Positions 19,396 to 28,136 of a stretch of DNA of 64,000 bases are shown one piece after another (within the stretch, counting starts at the first letter, position 1; every line of letters begins with the position of its first letter). The notes below the pieces were generated by a model. That model made no database searches. It saw only the letters and a list, made by a program, of their open reading frames with translations, and was not told the DNA's origin. The translations under genes and the position numbers were made by a program. This DNA is from Saprospiraceae bacterium (lineage in GTDB: Bacteria; Bacteroidota; Bacteroidia; Chitinophagales; Saprospiraceae): contig JANQLV010000024.1 of the NCBI GenBank assembly GCA_028280415.1, positions 1 to 64,000 of the forward strand, written 5' to 3'.

Positions 19396-19851
19396 ATGAA
19401 AAAATTATTTTTCTTTTTAGCAATTTGTTCAGGACTACTATTTGCAGCTTGTGGTGATGATGATGACAATACGCCAGAAGAGTTCATTACAGCCGAGATT
19501 GATGGTGCCGCTTTCGAAGCCGTTACTATTACTGCTATCGTGGATAATACTCTCGGAGAACCTATTGTTTTTGCTACGGGGGTCAATGCTGATGCTTCTT
19601 TCACTATCGGAATGAATATTCCGGTTAGTACTGCAGAAGGAACAACAGCTACGATCGATGAATTAGATTTGGCACTGACTTTTACAGATGCCGCAGAAAA
19701 TACTTTTTTCACTGTTGGCGAATTCAAACTGGATACGAATGATACGGATGATAATGTCATGGAAGGAACATTCAGCTTCACTGCTACGGATAGCGATGAT
19801 CCAACTAATGTTATTGAAGTAAGCAACGGAGAATTCAGGATTATGTATTAA
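19396..19851 (+). CDS. small acidic lipoprotein
   Basis: 151 residues. Lipoprotein signal with lipobox LFAAC followed at once by the acidic GDDDDN. The mature part is predicted mostly beta with many Thr/Asp and TFTDAAENTFFTVGEFKLDTND, similar to the DUF6252-like lipoproteins often annotated in Bacteroidota, though I cannot assign the family firmly. Convergent with the DUF4349 gene; a shared hairpin terminator lies between them. Confidence 0.75.
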   Translation: MKKLFFFLAICSGLLFAACGDDDDNTPEEFITAEIDGAAFEAVTITAIVDNTLGEPIVFATGVNADASFTIGMNIPVSTAEGTTATIDELDLALTFTDAAENTFFTVGEFKLDTNDTDDNVMEGTFSFTATDSDDPTNVIEVSNGEFRIMY

Positions 19852-19897
19852 GGCTTTTCCAAATCATTAGTCTTATTCAGAAATAAGAATTAATAAT

Positions 19898-19933
19898 AAA
19901 AGTGTATTCGGCCAATAGATCGGATACACTTTT
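19898..19933. terminator. bidirectional hairpin between convergent genes
   Basis: Arms AAAAGTGTAT (19898-19907) and ATACACTTTT (19924-19933) are perfect, extended inwards by three pairs, with a 10-nt loop. A-run on one side and T-run on the other serve both strands. It overlaps the stop codon of the minus-strand gene by 2 nt. Confidence 0.75.
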
Positions 19934-20609
19934 AATTTCTCACAAATAGCCACTTCACAGAATGATAAAGCCCAAGACCGATATAACCCAGTATTCCCGG
20001 TTTTTTGCGTTCCTTTAAATTAATATTTATAGTAGAAAAAGCTTCCAGATGATCTATTCGATTGATTCTTCCTCTTAACAAATCCAACTCTGTATTCAAG
20101 CGCTCTAATTCTTTTTCTACTTTCAGGATTTCATCCACTGTTTCTGCCTTCTTTAATAATTCCAGATATCTATTTCTTGCTTTTTGGGCATTTTCCAGCC
20201 TTATTCCCGCATCTTGATAGGATACAGTAACATCAGAGCCTATGATTTCTTTGTTTAAAACTTTTCCGATCTTCCCAATTTGTTCAATAGCCTCATCCAA
20301 AGTATTACTCTTCACCCGAATAACTGTTCTGTACGTTCCAAGTTCCTGCACATAACCGCCAAAATTATTAGCAAGCTGTTCAAGTGCTACATTCGCCGTA
20401 TCAGGATGATCAACGCGCAAATCAAGATTAGCGGTAAAAAGTACTTTACGGTCCTTAATCTCTGTTTTTTCGTAGTCATCATGTGCAGCTGTCAAGACTG
20501 GTCTGGCCTTAGTTTCAGCCAGATCACCGGAATAGAGATTGTATTTGGATTTACAGGCAATAGAACTGATTAGAATAAGAGAAAGGGTGAATAATTTTAA
20601 TAGCTTCAT
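19932..20609 (-). CDS. DUF4349 family lipoprotein
   Basis: 225 residues. Lipoprotein signal (LISSIAC). DUF4349 features: a beta strand-rich N-part (RKVLFTANLDLRVDHPDTANVALEQLANNFGGYVQELG), SNTLDEAIEQIGKIGKVLNKEIIGSDVTVSYQD, a long coiled coil (RLENAQKARNRYLELLKKAETVDEILKVEKELERLNTELDLLRGRI) and a closing strand (STININLKER). Related proteins usually have a C-terminal transmembrane helix; here the ending GYIGLGLYHSVKWLFVRN is short and only weakly hydrophobic. Envelope protein of unknown role. Confidence 0.88.
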   Translation of the reverse strand: MKLLKLFTLSLILISSIACKSKYNLYSGDLAETKARPVLTAAHDDYEKTEIKDRKVLFTANLDLRVDHPDTANVALEQLANNFGGYVQELGTYRTVIRVKSNTLDEAIEQIGKIGKVLNKEIIGSDVTVSYQDAGIRLENAQKARNRYLELLKKAETVDEILKVEKELERLNTELDLLRGRINRIDHLEAFSTININLKERKKPGILGYIGLGLYHSVKWLFVRN

Positions 20610-20722
20610 TTCATTTTTTTAGTATAGCGTCTCCAGGCGTTTTTTATTTTGCTTACAGACAATTTTATTTAGCCGGAATTACAGTTTTTTCGCTGACTGT
20701 CTAAAACTGTTTGAGCTGAATC

Positions 20723-22594
20723 TTATTTCAAATCTTTCAAATTTCTCAAAAAACCATTAACCCCTTTCGCTTTCATTCTTTGTTGTAAGCGTTTGGCATC
20801 ATCCCGATTGGCATAAGCTCCCACTACTACCTTATAAACCGTTTTGCCATTCAATTCATTGATACTTACAATCACATCGGTATTGAAAGCATTTTGCAAT
20901 TTTTCTACCTGTATCAAAACATTGCCGTACTCCGCAAATGCTCCGATCTGTATCCCAAATCCAACCGGTTCCTGTTTTCGTACATCAAAGCGAAAAATTC
21001 CGCGGCCATTGCTTATGCTGTTTCCAACTTCAGGCTTTGCTTCATTCTGCTTGTCCAATCGTCTAAGAGCTTCCGCTACAGCTTTATCTGCATTGATCCT
21101 GCCATAACCATATTTAGTGGAATGCCCATTGACATATTCACTCGGATTTCCAATTTTATCTGCTGTTTTGATAATCACCTCCTTTACTTCTCTGGCCGTC
21201 AGGCCGGGATTGACAGAAAGGATTAAAGCACAAATCCCCGCTACCAGTGGACAGGCACTGGATGTACCTCCAAAATGTTTATACTTTGATCCCCGATTTT
21301 TCCCATCCCTGTAATACCGGAAAGCTCCGGTCTCCCAAGTCACTCCTTCATCCCACCAGGCACGTGCCGCCAGTATTGGCCAATCGCCATTAGAAGGTGC
21401 GCAGATGGTTACTTCCCGTCCCCGATTAGAATAAGAAGCATGTTGATCCTGGCTCGTACTGGCCGCTACTGCAATCACATCAGGATGAGCCGCATAATAA
21501 TTTACAAAATCCAAATCCTCATTACCGACTGCATAAACGATAACACAGCCTTTCCCATTTCTTCCTTCCCGGGCAGCTTTAGCAATAGCTGCTTGTTTCA
21601 TCGGATTCAAATCGAAAGCGGGATCGGTTGTCCCCCAACTGCAACTAATCACATCCGCGCCATTTTCGATACAATAATTAAACATCTGCTCCGTTGCGCG
21701 CAAGCTGAAAGAAGTTCCGCTGACCGGCATAAACTTAGCACTGGGCGCAGCGCCCACTATTCCTTTCCCGTTCGAAGCAGCGATAGCCACACTCGCACAA
21801 GGCGTACCATGTGTAAACCGGGAATCTCCCTGATCCAGTTCACTGGATTGATTCCATAAGTCAAAAGGTTTGTGAATTTTATCTTTCAAATCAGGATGCG
21901 AAACATCAAAGCCATTATCAATTATCGCAATAACAATATCTCCGGATCCAGTATTTCCGAGTCTTGACCAGGCATCAAAAACCTTGGCATCCGCACCGCG
22001 TTTCAAAGGAAAATTGACATCCGCAACAATTCCGCTGTTGCGCAAATGCCACTGATGTTCCAGCATATCATCCTCAGGGGCTACAAAGGGCGCGTATTCA
22101 TCAACAAAAGTATCTAAATCCGGTTCGGCCAATTTTACCAGCGACGTTTTCTGCAATCCATTTGCTACTTTAATCGGATTAGGGGAATCTTTGGTTACTG
22201 CAGCAATGATTCGATCTGTTCCACGTCGCTCCACCAGTGCCAGGTGATATTCATCCAGGGCCAGTTGCTGCTCCTCTTCGCTCAGACCATCCTGAAAAAT
22301 GATATAGATTTCTCCCGTCGGGACTAAAGGTTTGGAACTCCCGTAAGCATAATACACATGCGTCCCTACCTCAACTTCCTCTTTTGTTCGTACTTCATCC
22401 AGTTTTTCATCAATACTGCTTCCGGATTTCTCCAGATTTACCACATTAAAGCCTCCCAGGTTCTTAAAAACCTGCGATTTGACATACTCTTTTTTTGAAA
22501 AGTCTTTTTCCTCTGAATTTTTTAGCCCAACCAGATTTCTGCTTTTTCGCAGAATGAGCGCTCCTTTTCCACTTTTTACTTTGAGTTCTTTCAT
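20723..22594 (-). CDS. subtilisin-family (S8) serine protease with C-terminal SPOR domain
   Basis: 623 residues from the ATG at 22592-22594. No signal peptide is visible. Residues about 1-190 are a conserved non-catalytic region (RKSRNLVGLKN, GSSKPLVPTGEIYIIFQDG). The S8 domain has Asp in IIDNGFDVSHPD, His in THGTPCASVA, Asn in VGNED and Ser in GGTSSACPLVAG. Residues from about 540 form a SPOR domain (GFGIQIGAFAEYGNVLIQVEKL, YKVVVGAYANRDDAKRLQQRM), a fold that binds denuded peptidoglycan. A second gene with the same layout lies at 51.9-53.7 kb. How a signal-less protease with a SPOR tail reaches its target is unclear. Confidence 0.92.
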   Translation of the reverse strand: MKELKVKSGKGALILRKSRNLVGLKNSEEKDFSKKEYVKSQVFKNLGGFNVVNLEKSGSSIDEKLDEVRTKEEVEVGTHVYYAYGSSKPLVPTGEIYIIFQDGLSEEEQQLALDEYHLALVERRGTDRIIAAVTKDSPNPIKVANGLQKTSLVKLAEPDLDTFVDEYAPFVAPEDDMLEHQWHLRNSGIVADVNFPLKRGADAKVFDAWSRLGNTGSGDIVIAIIDNGFDVSHPDLKDKIHKPFDLWNQSSELDQGDSRFTHGTPCASVAIAASNGKGIVGAAPSAKFMPVSGTSFSLRATEQMFNYCIENGADVISCSWGTTDPAFDLNPMKQAAIAKAAREGRNGKGCVIVYAVGNEDLDFVNYYAAHPDVIAVAASTSQDQHASYSNRGREVTICAPSNGDWPILAARAWWDEGVTWETGAFRYYRDGKNRGSKYKHFGGTSSACPLVAGICALILSVNPGLTAREVKEVIIKTADKIGNPSEYVNGHSTKYGYGRINADKAVAEALRRLDKQNEAKPEVGNSISNGRGIFRFDVRKQEPVGFGIQIGAFAEYGNVLIQVEKLQNAFNTDVIVSINELNGKTVYKVVVGAYANRDDAKRLQQRMKAKGVNGFLRNLKDLK

Positions 22595-22869
22595 GATTTT
22601 CAAGGATTAAGCAAAGCGTTTATAAAGGTTAGCAATCCGACGCTTGTCATCAAGTTCTTATAGGGTTCACCAATTCAAAATCGGGATAATTTTAGCTGGC
22701 TCGTACACTTCATGCCTGAAATTTGGATACCATCTATTTAGCCACACTAACTGTTCTGAAATGCAGGCAATTTTTCACTCTTTGCAAGATAGTAAAAAAA
22801 AGAGCAGACGGATAATTTGTGTTAGCTTACACTTGCCGTTTGCAAAATTCTTTGGTATATTTAGAAATC

Positions 22870-23403
22870 ATGGAAAATACATACCGACCTCTGAATCTGC
22901 TTTTTTATGGCCTTATAGCCGGTATTCTTTTTAATCTTCTTCCGTTTATCTTTTTACAGGGCGATGATATCTATTCCGGCAATGGTTTCCTTTCTCTGTT
23001 TTTTTTGATAGCTATTGGTGCATTTTTCTTTTTTATTTTAAAAAAGGATTTCTCTACACCTTATGACAATCCTTTGCGCACCGTACTCATTTTTAGCCTG
23101 ATCTTAGGTGCATGCATGGGTATTGGCCATATCATTCACGCCACATTGATTGATCCGGAATGGTCGCAAAATGCTCTTATCGTCGCGCAGGAGAACTGGA
23201 TGGCCCGTGGTTACTCTCAATCTGCAATTGCCGAACAGATAGAACTCACCGATACTTTTCACAATCCATACAAATGGGCAGTCGTGATGAGTATTTTCTT
23301 TACGGTAATTACTGCTGTTCTTGGATCAATCGTAGCATTTATTCTTTATTTGAAAAATAAGTGGCTGACCATCAAGTCCGAAAGCAGTCTGGACTTTCAA
23401 TAA
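22870..23403 (+). CDS. DUF4199-like membrane protein
   Basis: 177 residues from the ATG at 22870; the longer frame only adds an unlikely upstream tail. Four hydrophobic helices (LNLLFYGLIAGILFNLLPFIF, FLSLFFLIAIGAFFFFIL, TVLIFSLILGACMGIGHII, WAVVMSIFFTVITAVLGSIVAFIL) with a polar loop containing QENWMARGYSQSAIAEQIE match the general layout of DUF4199 proteins. Inner-membrane protein of unknown function. Convergent with the RidA gene 2 nt away. Confidence 0.75.
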   Translation: MENTYRPLNLLFYGLIAGILFNLLPFIFLQGDDIYSGNGFLSLFFLIAIGAFFFFILKKDFSTPYDNPLRTVLIFSLILGACMGIGHIIHATLIDPEWSQNALIVAQENWMARGYSQSAIAEQIELTDTFHNPYKWAVVMSIFFTVITAVLGSIVAFILYLKNKWLTIKSESSLDFQ

Positions 23404-23405
23404 GT

Positions 23406-23984
23406 CTATTCTACTTCAACAACCAATTCAATCTCGACAGCAATATTACGCGGCAGGGAACCCATGCCTACGGCGGCTCTTGCATGCTTTCCCTTTTCGC
23501 CAAAGACCTCTACCATAAGATTAGAAAAACCATTGATCACCTCGGGATGATTTTCAAAGTCCAGCGTCGAATTAACCATCCCCAAAACTTTGACAATTCG
23601 CTTGACTTTTTTCAGATCACCTAATTCTGCTTTCAAAACGGCCAGCTGATTTATAGCTACGATTCGGGCAGCTTCCGCTCCCTGCGCTTCTGTAAGGTCA
23701 GCCCCGACTTTACCTTTAATATATTCCCCATTTGACTGTTTAGGGCCCTTACCTGCCAGAAATAATAAATTGCCCGTTCGCACAGCATTGACGTAATTAG
23801 CAACCGGTGCTGAAACCGGCGGGAGTTCAATCCCCAGCTCTTTAAGCCTGGCTTCCGGATCAGGTCCTACCTGACTGCTCTCTTTCTTTGTAGTCATAAC
23901 CTGAGCGGTATCCTCGCTTTCCGAACAGGCAGTAATAAAAATGAAAGTCAGTGCCAATAAAGAGTATAGATAAAATCGTTTCAT
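23406..23984 (-). CDS. RidA-family (YjgF) lipoprotein
   Basis: 192 residues from the ATG at 23982-23984. The chosen start gives a lipoprotein signal with lipobox FITAC; the longer frame would run into the pseudouridine synthase. The RidA fold covers about residues 50-192: GNLLFLAGKGP, GADLTEAQGAEAARIVAINQLAVLKAELGDL, VKRIVKVLGMVN, KHARAAVGMGSLPRNIAVEIE. RidA proteins deaminate reactive enamines/imines; the Arg in KHARAAVG sits at the position of the substrate-binding Arg. Being a lipoprotein, it would act in the periplasm, unlike classic RidA. Confidence 0.88.
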   Translation of the reverse strand: MKRFYLYSLLALTFIFITACSESEDTAQVMTTKKESSQVGPDPEARLKELGIELPPVSAPVANYVNAVRTGNLLFLAGKGPKQSNGEYIKGKVGADLTEAQGAEAARIVAINQLAVLKAELGDLKKVKRIVKVLGMVNSTLDFENHPEVINGFSNLMVEVFGEKGKHARAAVGMGSLPRNIAVEIELVVEVE

Positions 23985-24012
23985 GACTAGAGTTTGATTA
24001 TGTGATTGATAT

Positions 24013-24606
24013 TCATCTTTTAAAATCCAATGCCCGGTATATTTTATCCTTTTCGATTTCAATATGACTTCCTTTTGGCAGATGCTCCAGCTCCAGTTTT
24101 CCAATACTAACCCTAATCAGTCGCAAAACGGGATAGCCTACTTTTGCACACATTCTTCGCACTTGTCTGTTTTTTCCTTCGATCAAAGTCATTCGCATCC
24201 AGGAGGTTGGAATATTCGCCCTAAATCGAACGGGTGGATCGCGCTCTTCTATTTCGGGCGGTGGATTCAGTAATTCAACTTTTGCCGGCAGCGTATGATG
24301 TGTTTTTTTATTCACCCGAATATCCACTCCTTTTCGCAGACTTTCCAAAGCTTGTTGCTTAATCGCTCCTTCTACCTGGACCAAATAGGTTCTTGGATGC
24401 CTGAAGGCAGGATTGAGCAAACGATGGTTCAATGCCTTATCATCCGTTAGCAATAATAAACCTTCACTGTCTTTATCCAGGCGCCCAACCGGATAAACCT
24501 CCTTGGGAAAATCTCCCAGATCCGCTAAAGTCAAATGCTCCGGCATCTCTTTTGTAAATTGGCTTAGATAATTATAAGGTTTATGTAGCAAAAAGTAGCG
24601 GTGCAT
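24013..24606 (-). CDS. RluE/RsuA-type rRNA pseudouridine synthase
   Basis: 197 residues from the ATG at 24604-24606, which begins the conserved MHRYFLLHKPYN; 21 further residues are possible upstream. Family motifs: YPVGRLDKDSEGLLLLTDD with the catalytic Asp, KTYLVQVEG-like RTYLVQVEG, MTLIEGKNRQVRRMCAKVGYPVLRLIR, and SIGKLELEHLPKG. There is no S4 domain, which fits RluE-like enzymes that modify 23S rRNA, although the exact target base cannot be read from sequence. It precedes the RidA gene on the same strand. Confidence 0.93.
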   Translation of the reverse strand: MHRYFLLHKPYNYLSQFTKEMPEHLTLADLGDFPKEVYPVGRLDKDSEGLLLLTDDKALNHRLLNPAFRHPRTYLVQVEGAIKQQALESLRKGVDIRVNKKTHHTLPAKVELLNPPPEIEERDPPVRFRANIPTSWMRMTLIEGKNRQVRRMCAKVGYPVLRLIRVSIGKLELEHLPKGSHIEIEKDKIYRALDFKR

Positions 24607-24739
24607 ATTATTGAATTTATCAAAAGATGAATATAAAAATATTTCCCTGCTCTCGGGCCATTCGGGCATTCGCAGTAAATTAAACGCCGGGTTTTGTTTT
24701 TGAGGTAAAATATCGTAATATGTTGAAAAATAAAATCCA

Positions 24740-25522
24740 ATGTCAGAAAATAAACTTAATCAGTTATTCGACCTGAGCGGAAAAATAGCGATCATCACCG
24801 GGGCCAGTAAAGGGATAGGAGAAAGAATGGCACGAGGCTTAGCGGAATTCGGAGCCCAGGTTGTCATCAGTAGCAGAAAACAGGAGGCAGTAGACATTGT
24901 TGCCGAGGCTTTGCGCGAAGAAGGTCTCGAAGCAAGAGGTATTGCCTGTCACGTCGGTAATAGTGAACAACTGACCAATCTGGTAGACAGAACGGTAGAA
25001 ATTTATGGCGGTGTAGATATATTGATCAATAATGCGGCTACCAATCCAACTTTTGGCCCAATTGCAGAAGCTACTGATGAAGTCTTCGATAAGATTATGG
25101 ATATCAATGTAAAAGCTCCTTTTAAACTTTCTAACCTCGTTTATCCGATTATGAAATCCCGCGGCGGTGGCTCAATTATCAATATTGCTTCTGTCGAGGG
25201 TTTAAAGCCTTCTTTCGGACTTGGTCTTTATAGTGTTAGTAAATCGGCCTTGATCATGCTTACTAAAAACCAGGCAAAAGAATGGGGCAGTGACGGTATC
25301 CGTTCTAATGCTATCTGTCCGGGCCTGGTAAAAACCAAGTTTAGTTCGGCAATCTGGCAAAATGATCATATTCTTAATCAAGTAGAAAAACACTTGCCGG
25401 CAGGTCGGATGGCTATGCCAGATGAAATGTCCGGACTGGCTGTATTTTTAGCTTCACAGGCTTCGAGTTATTGTACCGGAAGTGTGTTTACAGCTGACGG
25501 AGGGCATATGATTGCCGGATAA
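24740..25522 (+). CDS. SDR-family oxidoreductase
   Basis: 260 residues. Classical short-chain dehydrogenase: cofactor motif GASKGIG near residue 21, NNAAT, catalytic Ser in INIASVEG and YSVSK (Tyr and Lys), then NAICPGLVKTKF and the C-terminal GLAVFLASQASSYCTGSVFTADGGH. It likely uses NAD(P)H to interconvert an alcohol and ketone; the substrate is not predictable. Followed 29 nt later by the Dabb lipoprotein on the same strand. Confidence 0.94.
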   Translation: MSENKLNQLFDLSGKIAIITGASKGIGERMARGLAEFGAQVVISSRKQEAVDIVAEALREEGLEARGIACHVGNSEQLTNLVDRTVEIYGGVDILINNAATNPTFGPIAEATDEVFDKIMDINVKAPFKLSNLVYPIMKSRGGGSIINIASVEGLKPSFGLGLYSVSKSALIMLTKNQAKEWGSDGIRSNAICPGLVKTKFSSAIWQNDHILNQVEKHLPAGRMAMPDEMSGLAVFLASQASSYCTGSVFTADGGHMIAG

Positions 25523-25551
25523 AAATTTTAAAAATCTAAAAACAAAATAAA

Positions 25552-26019
25552 ATGAAAAACGCGTTTTACTTTCTATTCCTTGCAATCTTGTCTTCCGCCT
25601 TCTTTTCCTGCGATCAAAGCAATTATACCGCTGAAATCGAGTCTTTAAAAAACAAACTTGAAACGGCTGAAAAAAAGATAGCAGACGCGGAAGCTAATGC
25701 CGCTCAAAAGCCCGCTTTGATCCATACTGTGTTTTTTTGGTTGAAAGAAGGTATCTCCGAAGAGGAAAAAGCAAAATTCCTCGCTGGTGTTCAATCTCTT
25801 AGTAAAATCGAGCATATTCAAACTTTCTACACCGGGCCCTCCGCCGGAACAGAGAATCGGGATGTAGTAGATCACAGTTATGATACTGCTTTAATTTGCC
25901 AGTTCAAAGACGTTAAGGATCAGGAAGCATATCAGGTTGACCCTATTCATCTCAAATTTGTAGAAGACTGCAAAGACCTTTGGACCAAAGTAATTGTTTA
26001 TGATAATCTGGTAAAATAA
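25552..26019 (+). CDS. Dabb-domain lipoprotein
   Basis: 155 residues. Lipoprotein signal (AFFSC), a short coiled coil (IESLKNKLETAEKKIADAEANAA), then a Dabb (stress-responsive alpha/beta barrel) domain: LIHTVFFWLKEGISEEEKAKF, YDTALICQFKDVKDQEAYQVDPIHLKFVEDC. Dabb proteins form dimeric barrels and bind or transform small molecules. The pairing with an SDR gene hints at a small-molecule pathway, but none can be named. Confidence 0.88.
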   Translation: MKNAFYFLFLAILSSAFFSCDQSNYTAEIESLKNKLETAEKKIADAEANAAQKPALIHTVFFWLKEGISEEEKAKFLAGVQSLSKIEHIQTFYTGPSAGTENRDVVDHSYDTALICQFKDVKDQEAYQVDPIHLKFVEDCKDLWTKVIVYDNLVK

Positions 26020-26086
26020 AATGCAGGTTTTGAAACAGACTATTTATAATGATATCTTGCTTCCCGGAAGAGATAAAAGGAAAACC

Positions 26087-26263
26087 CTAGTTGAGCAAAA
26101 TTCGTCGAATTGCAAAAATAACCAATAATAAAAATACAAAAGCCAGCCAGACGATTAGAGCAGCAGCTTCCATATGCTCTATGCTTTTGTAAAACTTATA
26201 GCCCAGAAAGCTCAGGAAGACCGTCAGCAGACTGTAGCCAATAATTTGCTTTAATAATTTCAT
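26087..26263 (-). CDS. small two-helix membrane protein
   Basis: 58 residues on the minus strand (ATG at 26261-26263, stop 26087-26089). It has two hydrophobic segments (IIGYSLLTVFLSFLGY and AAALIVWLAFVFLLLVIFAI) separated by KFYKSIEHME, and a basic end RRILLN. Coding character is good although the gene is short. Probably a small inner-membrane protein; no family recognised. It is convergent with the Dabb lipoprotein gene. Confidence 0.6.
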   Translation of the reverse strand: MKLLKQIIGYSLLTVFLSFLGYKFYKSIEHMEAAALIVWLAFVFLLLVIFAIRRILLN

Positions 26264-26326
26264 GCTTCAAAAATGGCGAAAATAATACCAAGTAATGGAA
26301 GTGAACAAGACAATTGAAAGCTTGAA

Positions 26327-26617
26327 TTAACGTTTGCTTATTTTATTATTGGAAATAGTCCGCTGGCGGGAGCACTTATGCCTTCCCTCTATAAAATTTC
26401 TTTTTTTCATATGTTTAGTAGAACGACTTTGCACTCTTGCTCGCCACATTTTCCAGCTTTTAAGTTTCATTTCCTGTCGCATCAACTTAATCACTTCTTT
26501 CTCCGGTATTGAAAATTGAAATTTAATAGCATCAAAAGTCGTACGATCCTCCCATGCCATTTCTATGATCCTATTGACCTCCCGGTCACTAAACTGGTAT
26601 TTTTCCTTGATTTTCAT
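26327..26617 (-). CDS. TIGR03643-family protein
   Basis: 96 residues from the ATG at 26615-26617 (a TTG lies 6 nt upstream). The N-terminal 60 residues match what I know as TIGR03643: SDREVNRIIEMAWEDRTTFDAIKFQFSI, EKEVIKLMRQEMKLKSWKMWRARV. It looks like a small helix-turn-helix-like fold followed by a very basic tail. It is divergent from the DUF2256 gene 83 nt away. In other genomes these two families often occur together, frequently near photolyase/cryptochrome genes (from memory); none is present here. Function unknown. Confidence 0.83.
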   Translation of the reverse strand: MKIKEKYQFSDREVNRIIEMAWEDRTTFDAIKFQFSIPEKEVIKLMRQEMKLKSWKMWRARVQSRSTKHMKKRNFIEGRHKCSRQRTISNNKISKR

Positions 26618-26699
26618 GGTCAATAAACGGTTGAGGTCTCGAAAGGTTGAATTACAGAACCTTAACTAAACCATGGACGACGCTTACTGTTTTATAAGC

Positions 26700-26852
26700 A
26701 TGAAAAAATCAAACCTTCCGACAAAAGTATGTTCGGTTTGTAATCGTCCCTTTTCCTGGCGCAAGAAGTGGGAAAAGTGCTGGGAGGAGGTAAAATATTG
26801 TAGCAAGCGCTGCAGAAATAACAAGCATAAAAAGCTCATTGAAGAAGTTTGA
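26700..26852 (+). CDS. DUF2256 zinc-binding peptide
   Basis: 50 residues (ATG 26700-26702, stop 26850-26852). Four cysteines in [12 protein letters not shown] and [11 protein letters not shown] make a treble-clef-like zinc site, with [14 protein letters not shown] as the family core of DUF2256. Small cytoplasmic protein of unknown function. Its divergent neighbour is a TIGR03643 gene, a known association. Confidence 0.85.
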   Translation: MKKSNLPTKVCSVCNRPFSWRKKWEKCWEEVKYCSKRCRNNKHKKLIEEV

Positions 26853-26875
26853 TTAAGAGCTTGACCAAGACTAAA

Positions 26876-28030
26876 TTACTCCTGCAGTCTGTTGATTAGT
26901 TTTTTTATAAAAGCAACTCCTTTATCCAATTGTTCAATGCTGATAAACTCATTCGCCCGGTGGGCCTGTTCAATTGATCCGGGACCACAAATGACGGATT
27001 CAAATCCAACTTCGGCGAATTGGCCAGCTTCTGAAGCATAGGCGACCGCAGCAAGCTCATCATTGCCGGATAATTCTTTAACAAACTCCACAATAGAAAA
27101 GGATTCCGGTGTATCCAAAGGCGGAACAGGCGGATGATATTCTTTGATTTTAATCTCAAAACCCGGAAAGCGTTCTCGTAAAAGGACCTCTCTTTCCCGG
27201 CAATAGTTTGCGAACTCCTGTCTAATCTCTTCCACATTATCCGCAGGAATTACACGCGCATCCCAATGAAAAACACATTCATCAGCAATCACATTTGAAG
27301 CAATGCCACCTTTGATTTTTCCGATATGAATAGAACTGTGTGGAGGAGAAAAGCGCCGATCAATATTCCCTGCCTTCACCAGCGCTTCCATTTTATTTTC
27401 CAGCCAAAGTATTAAGCGCGCAGCTTCATGAATAGCACTCACCTCCTGTTTGATCCTGCTGCTATGCCCGGCAGATCCATTTACGATTACTTCATAAATA
27501 CAAATTCCTTTTTGTCCCACTACTACCTGCATCATAGTCGGTTCACCAATAATTGCATAATGCGGTTGTTCTGTATAAGCATTATTAATCGCATTTGCTA
27601 ATTCGGGGCCAGCCAGACAACCGATTTCTTCATCATAAGAAAAAGCAAAATAAACCGGCTTTTTCAGATCGGCAGCCAGCATATCCGGCAAGCAGGCCAA
27701 ACAGCAAGCTAAAAACCCTTTCATATCGCAAGAGCCCCGGGCATAGAGTTTTCCATCTTTTTCGGTTAATACAAAAGGCTCTGTTGTCCAGGCCTGCCCT
27801 TCTACCGGTACGACATCCGTATGGCCCGAAAGGATTACCCCTCCATCTACCGCAGGACCTATTCGACAATGCAGGGATTCTTTCGTCCCTGTTTTATTAG
27901 CAAGCAATTGATAAGTCACCCCATATTGCTCAAGGTAGTTTTTAATCCACCCCATAATCGATAAATTGCTTTCCCCGCCCAAAACCGAAAAAGCCACTAA
28001 TTCAGAAAGAATTTCTCTAGCAGATTTCAT
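26876..28030 (-). CDS. argE: acetylornithine deacetylase
   Basis: 384 residues, M20 peptidase family. ArgE removes the acetyl group from N-acetylornithine to yield ornithine for arginine synthesis. Metal and catalytic motifs: SGHTDVVP (His, Asp), RGSCDMKGFLA (Asp), SYDEEIGCLAG (catalytic Glu pair), IGEPTMMQ, and a distal His in EQAHRANEFI. It includes the dimerisation region (GSAGHSSRIKQEVSAIHEAARLI). The related succinyl-desuccinylase DapE is an alternative, but the SYDEEIGC and IGEPT patterns favour ArgE. Immediately upstream is a YfcC-type transporter on the same strand, which may carry a related amino acid. Confidence 0.9.
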   Translation of the reverse strand: MKSAREILSELVAFSVLGGESNLSIMGWIKNYLEQYGVTYQLLANKTGTKESLHCRIGPAVDGGVILSGHTDVVPVEGQAWTTEPFVLTEKDGKLYARGSCDMKGFLACCLACLPDMLAADLKKPVYFAFSYDEEIGCLAGPELANAINNAYTEQPHYAIIGEPTMMQVVVGQKGICIYEVIVNGSAGHSSRIKQEVSAIHEAARLILWLENKMEALVKAGNIDRRFSPPHSSIHIGKIKGGIASNVIADECVFHWDARVIPADNVEEIRQEFANYCREREVLLRERFPGFEIKIKEYHPPVPPLDTPESFSIVEFVKELSGNDELAAVAYASEAGQFAEVGFESVICGPGSIEQAHRANEFISIEQLDKGVAFIKKLINRLQE

Positions 28031-28136
28031 ATGTATTTTTTACTAATTGCTTTTGTTGGTCTGTAATCCGGCCTTGAGCCATAGTGCCTGAACCCTATTA
28101 TAAAATAAATAACTGCCATCTCTTTTATCCTTCTAA

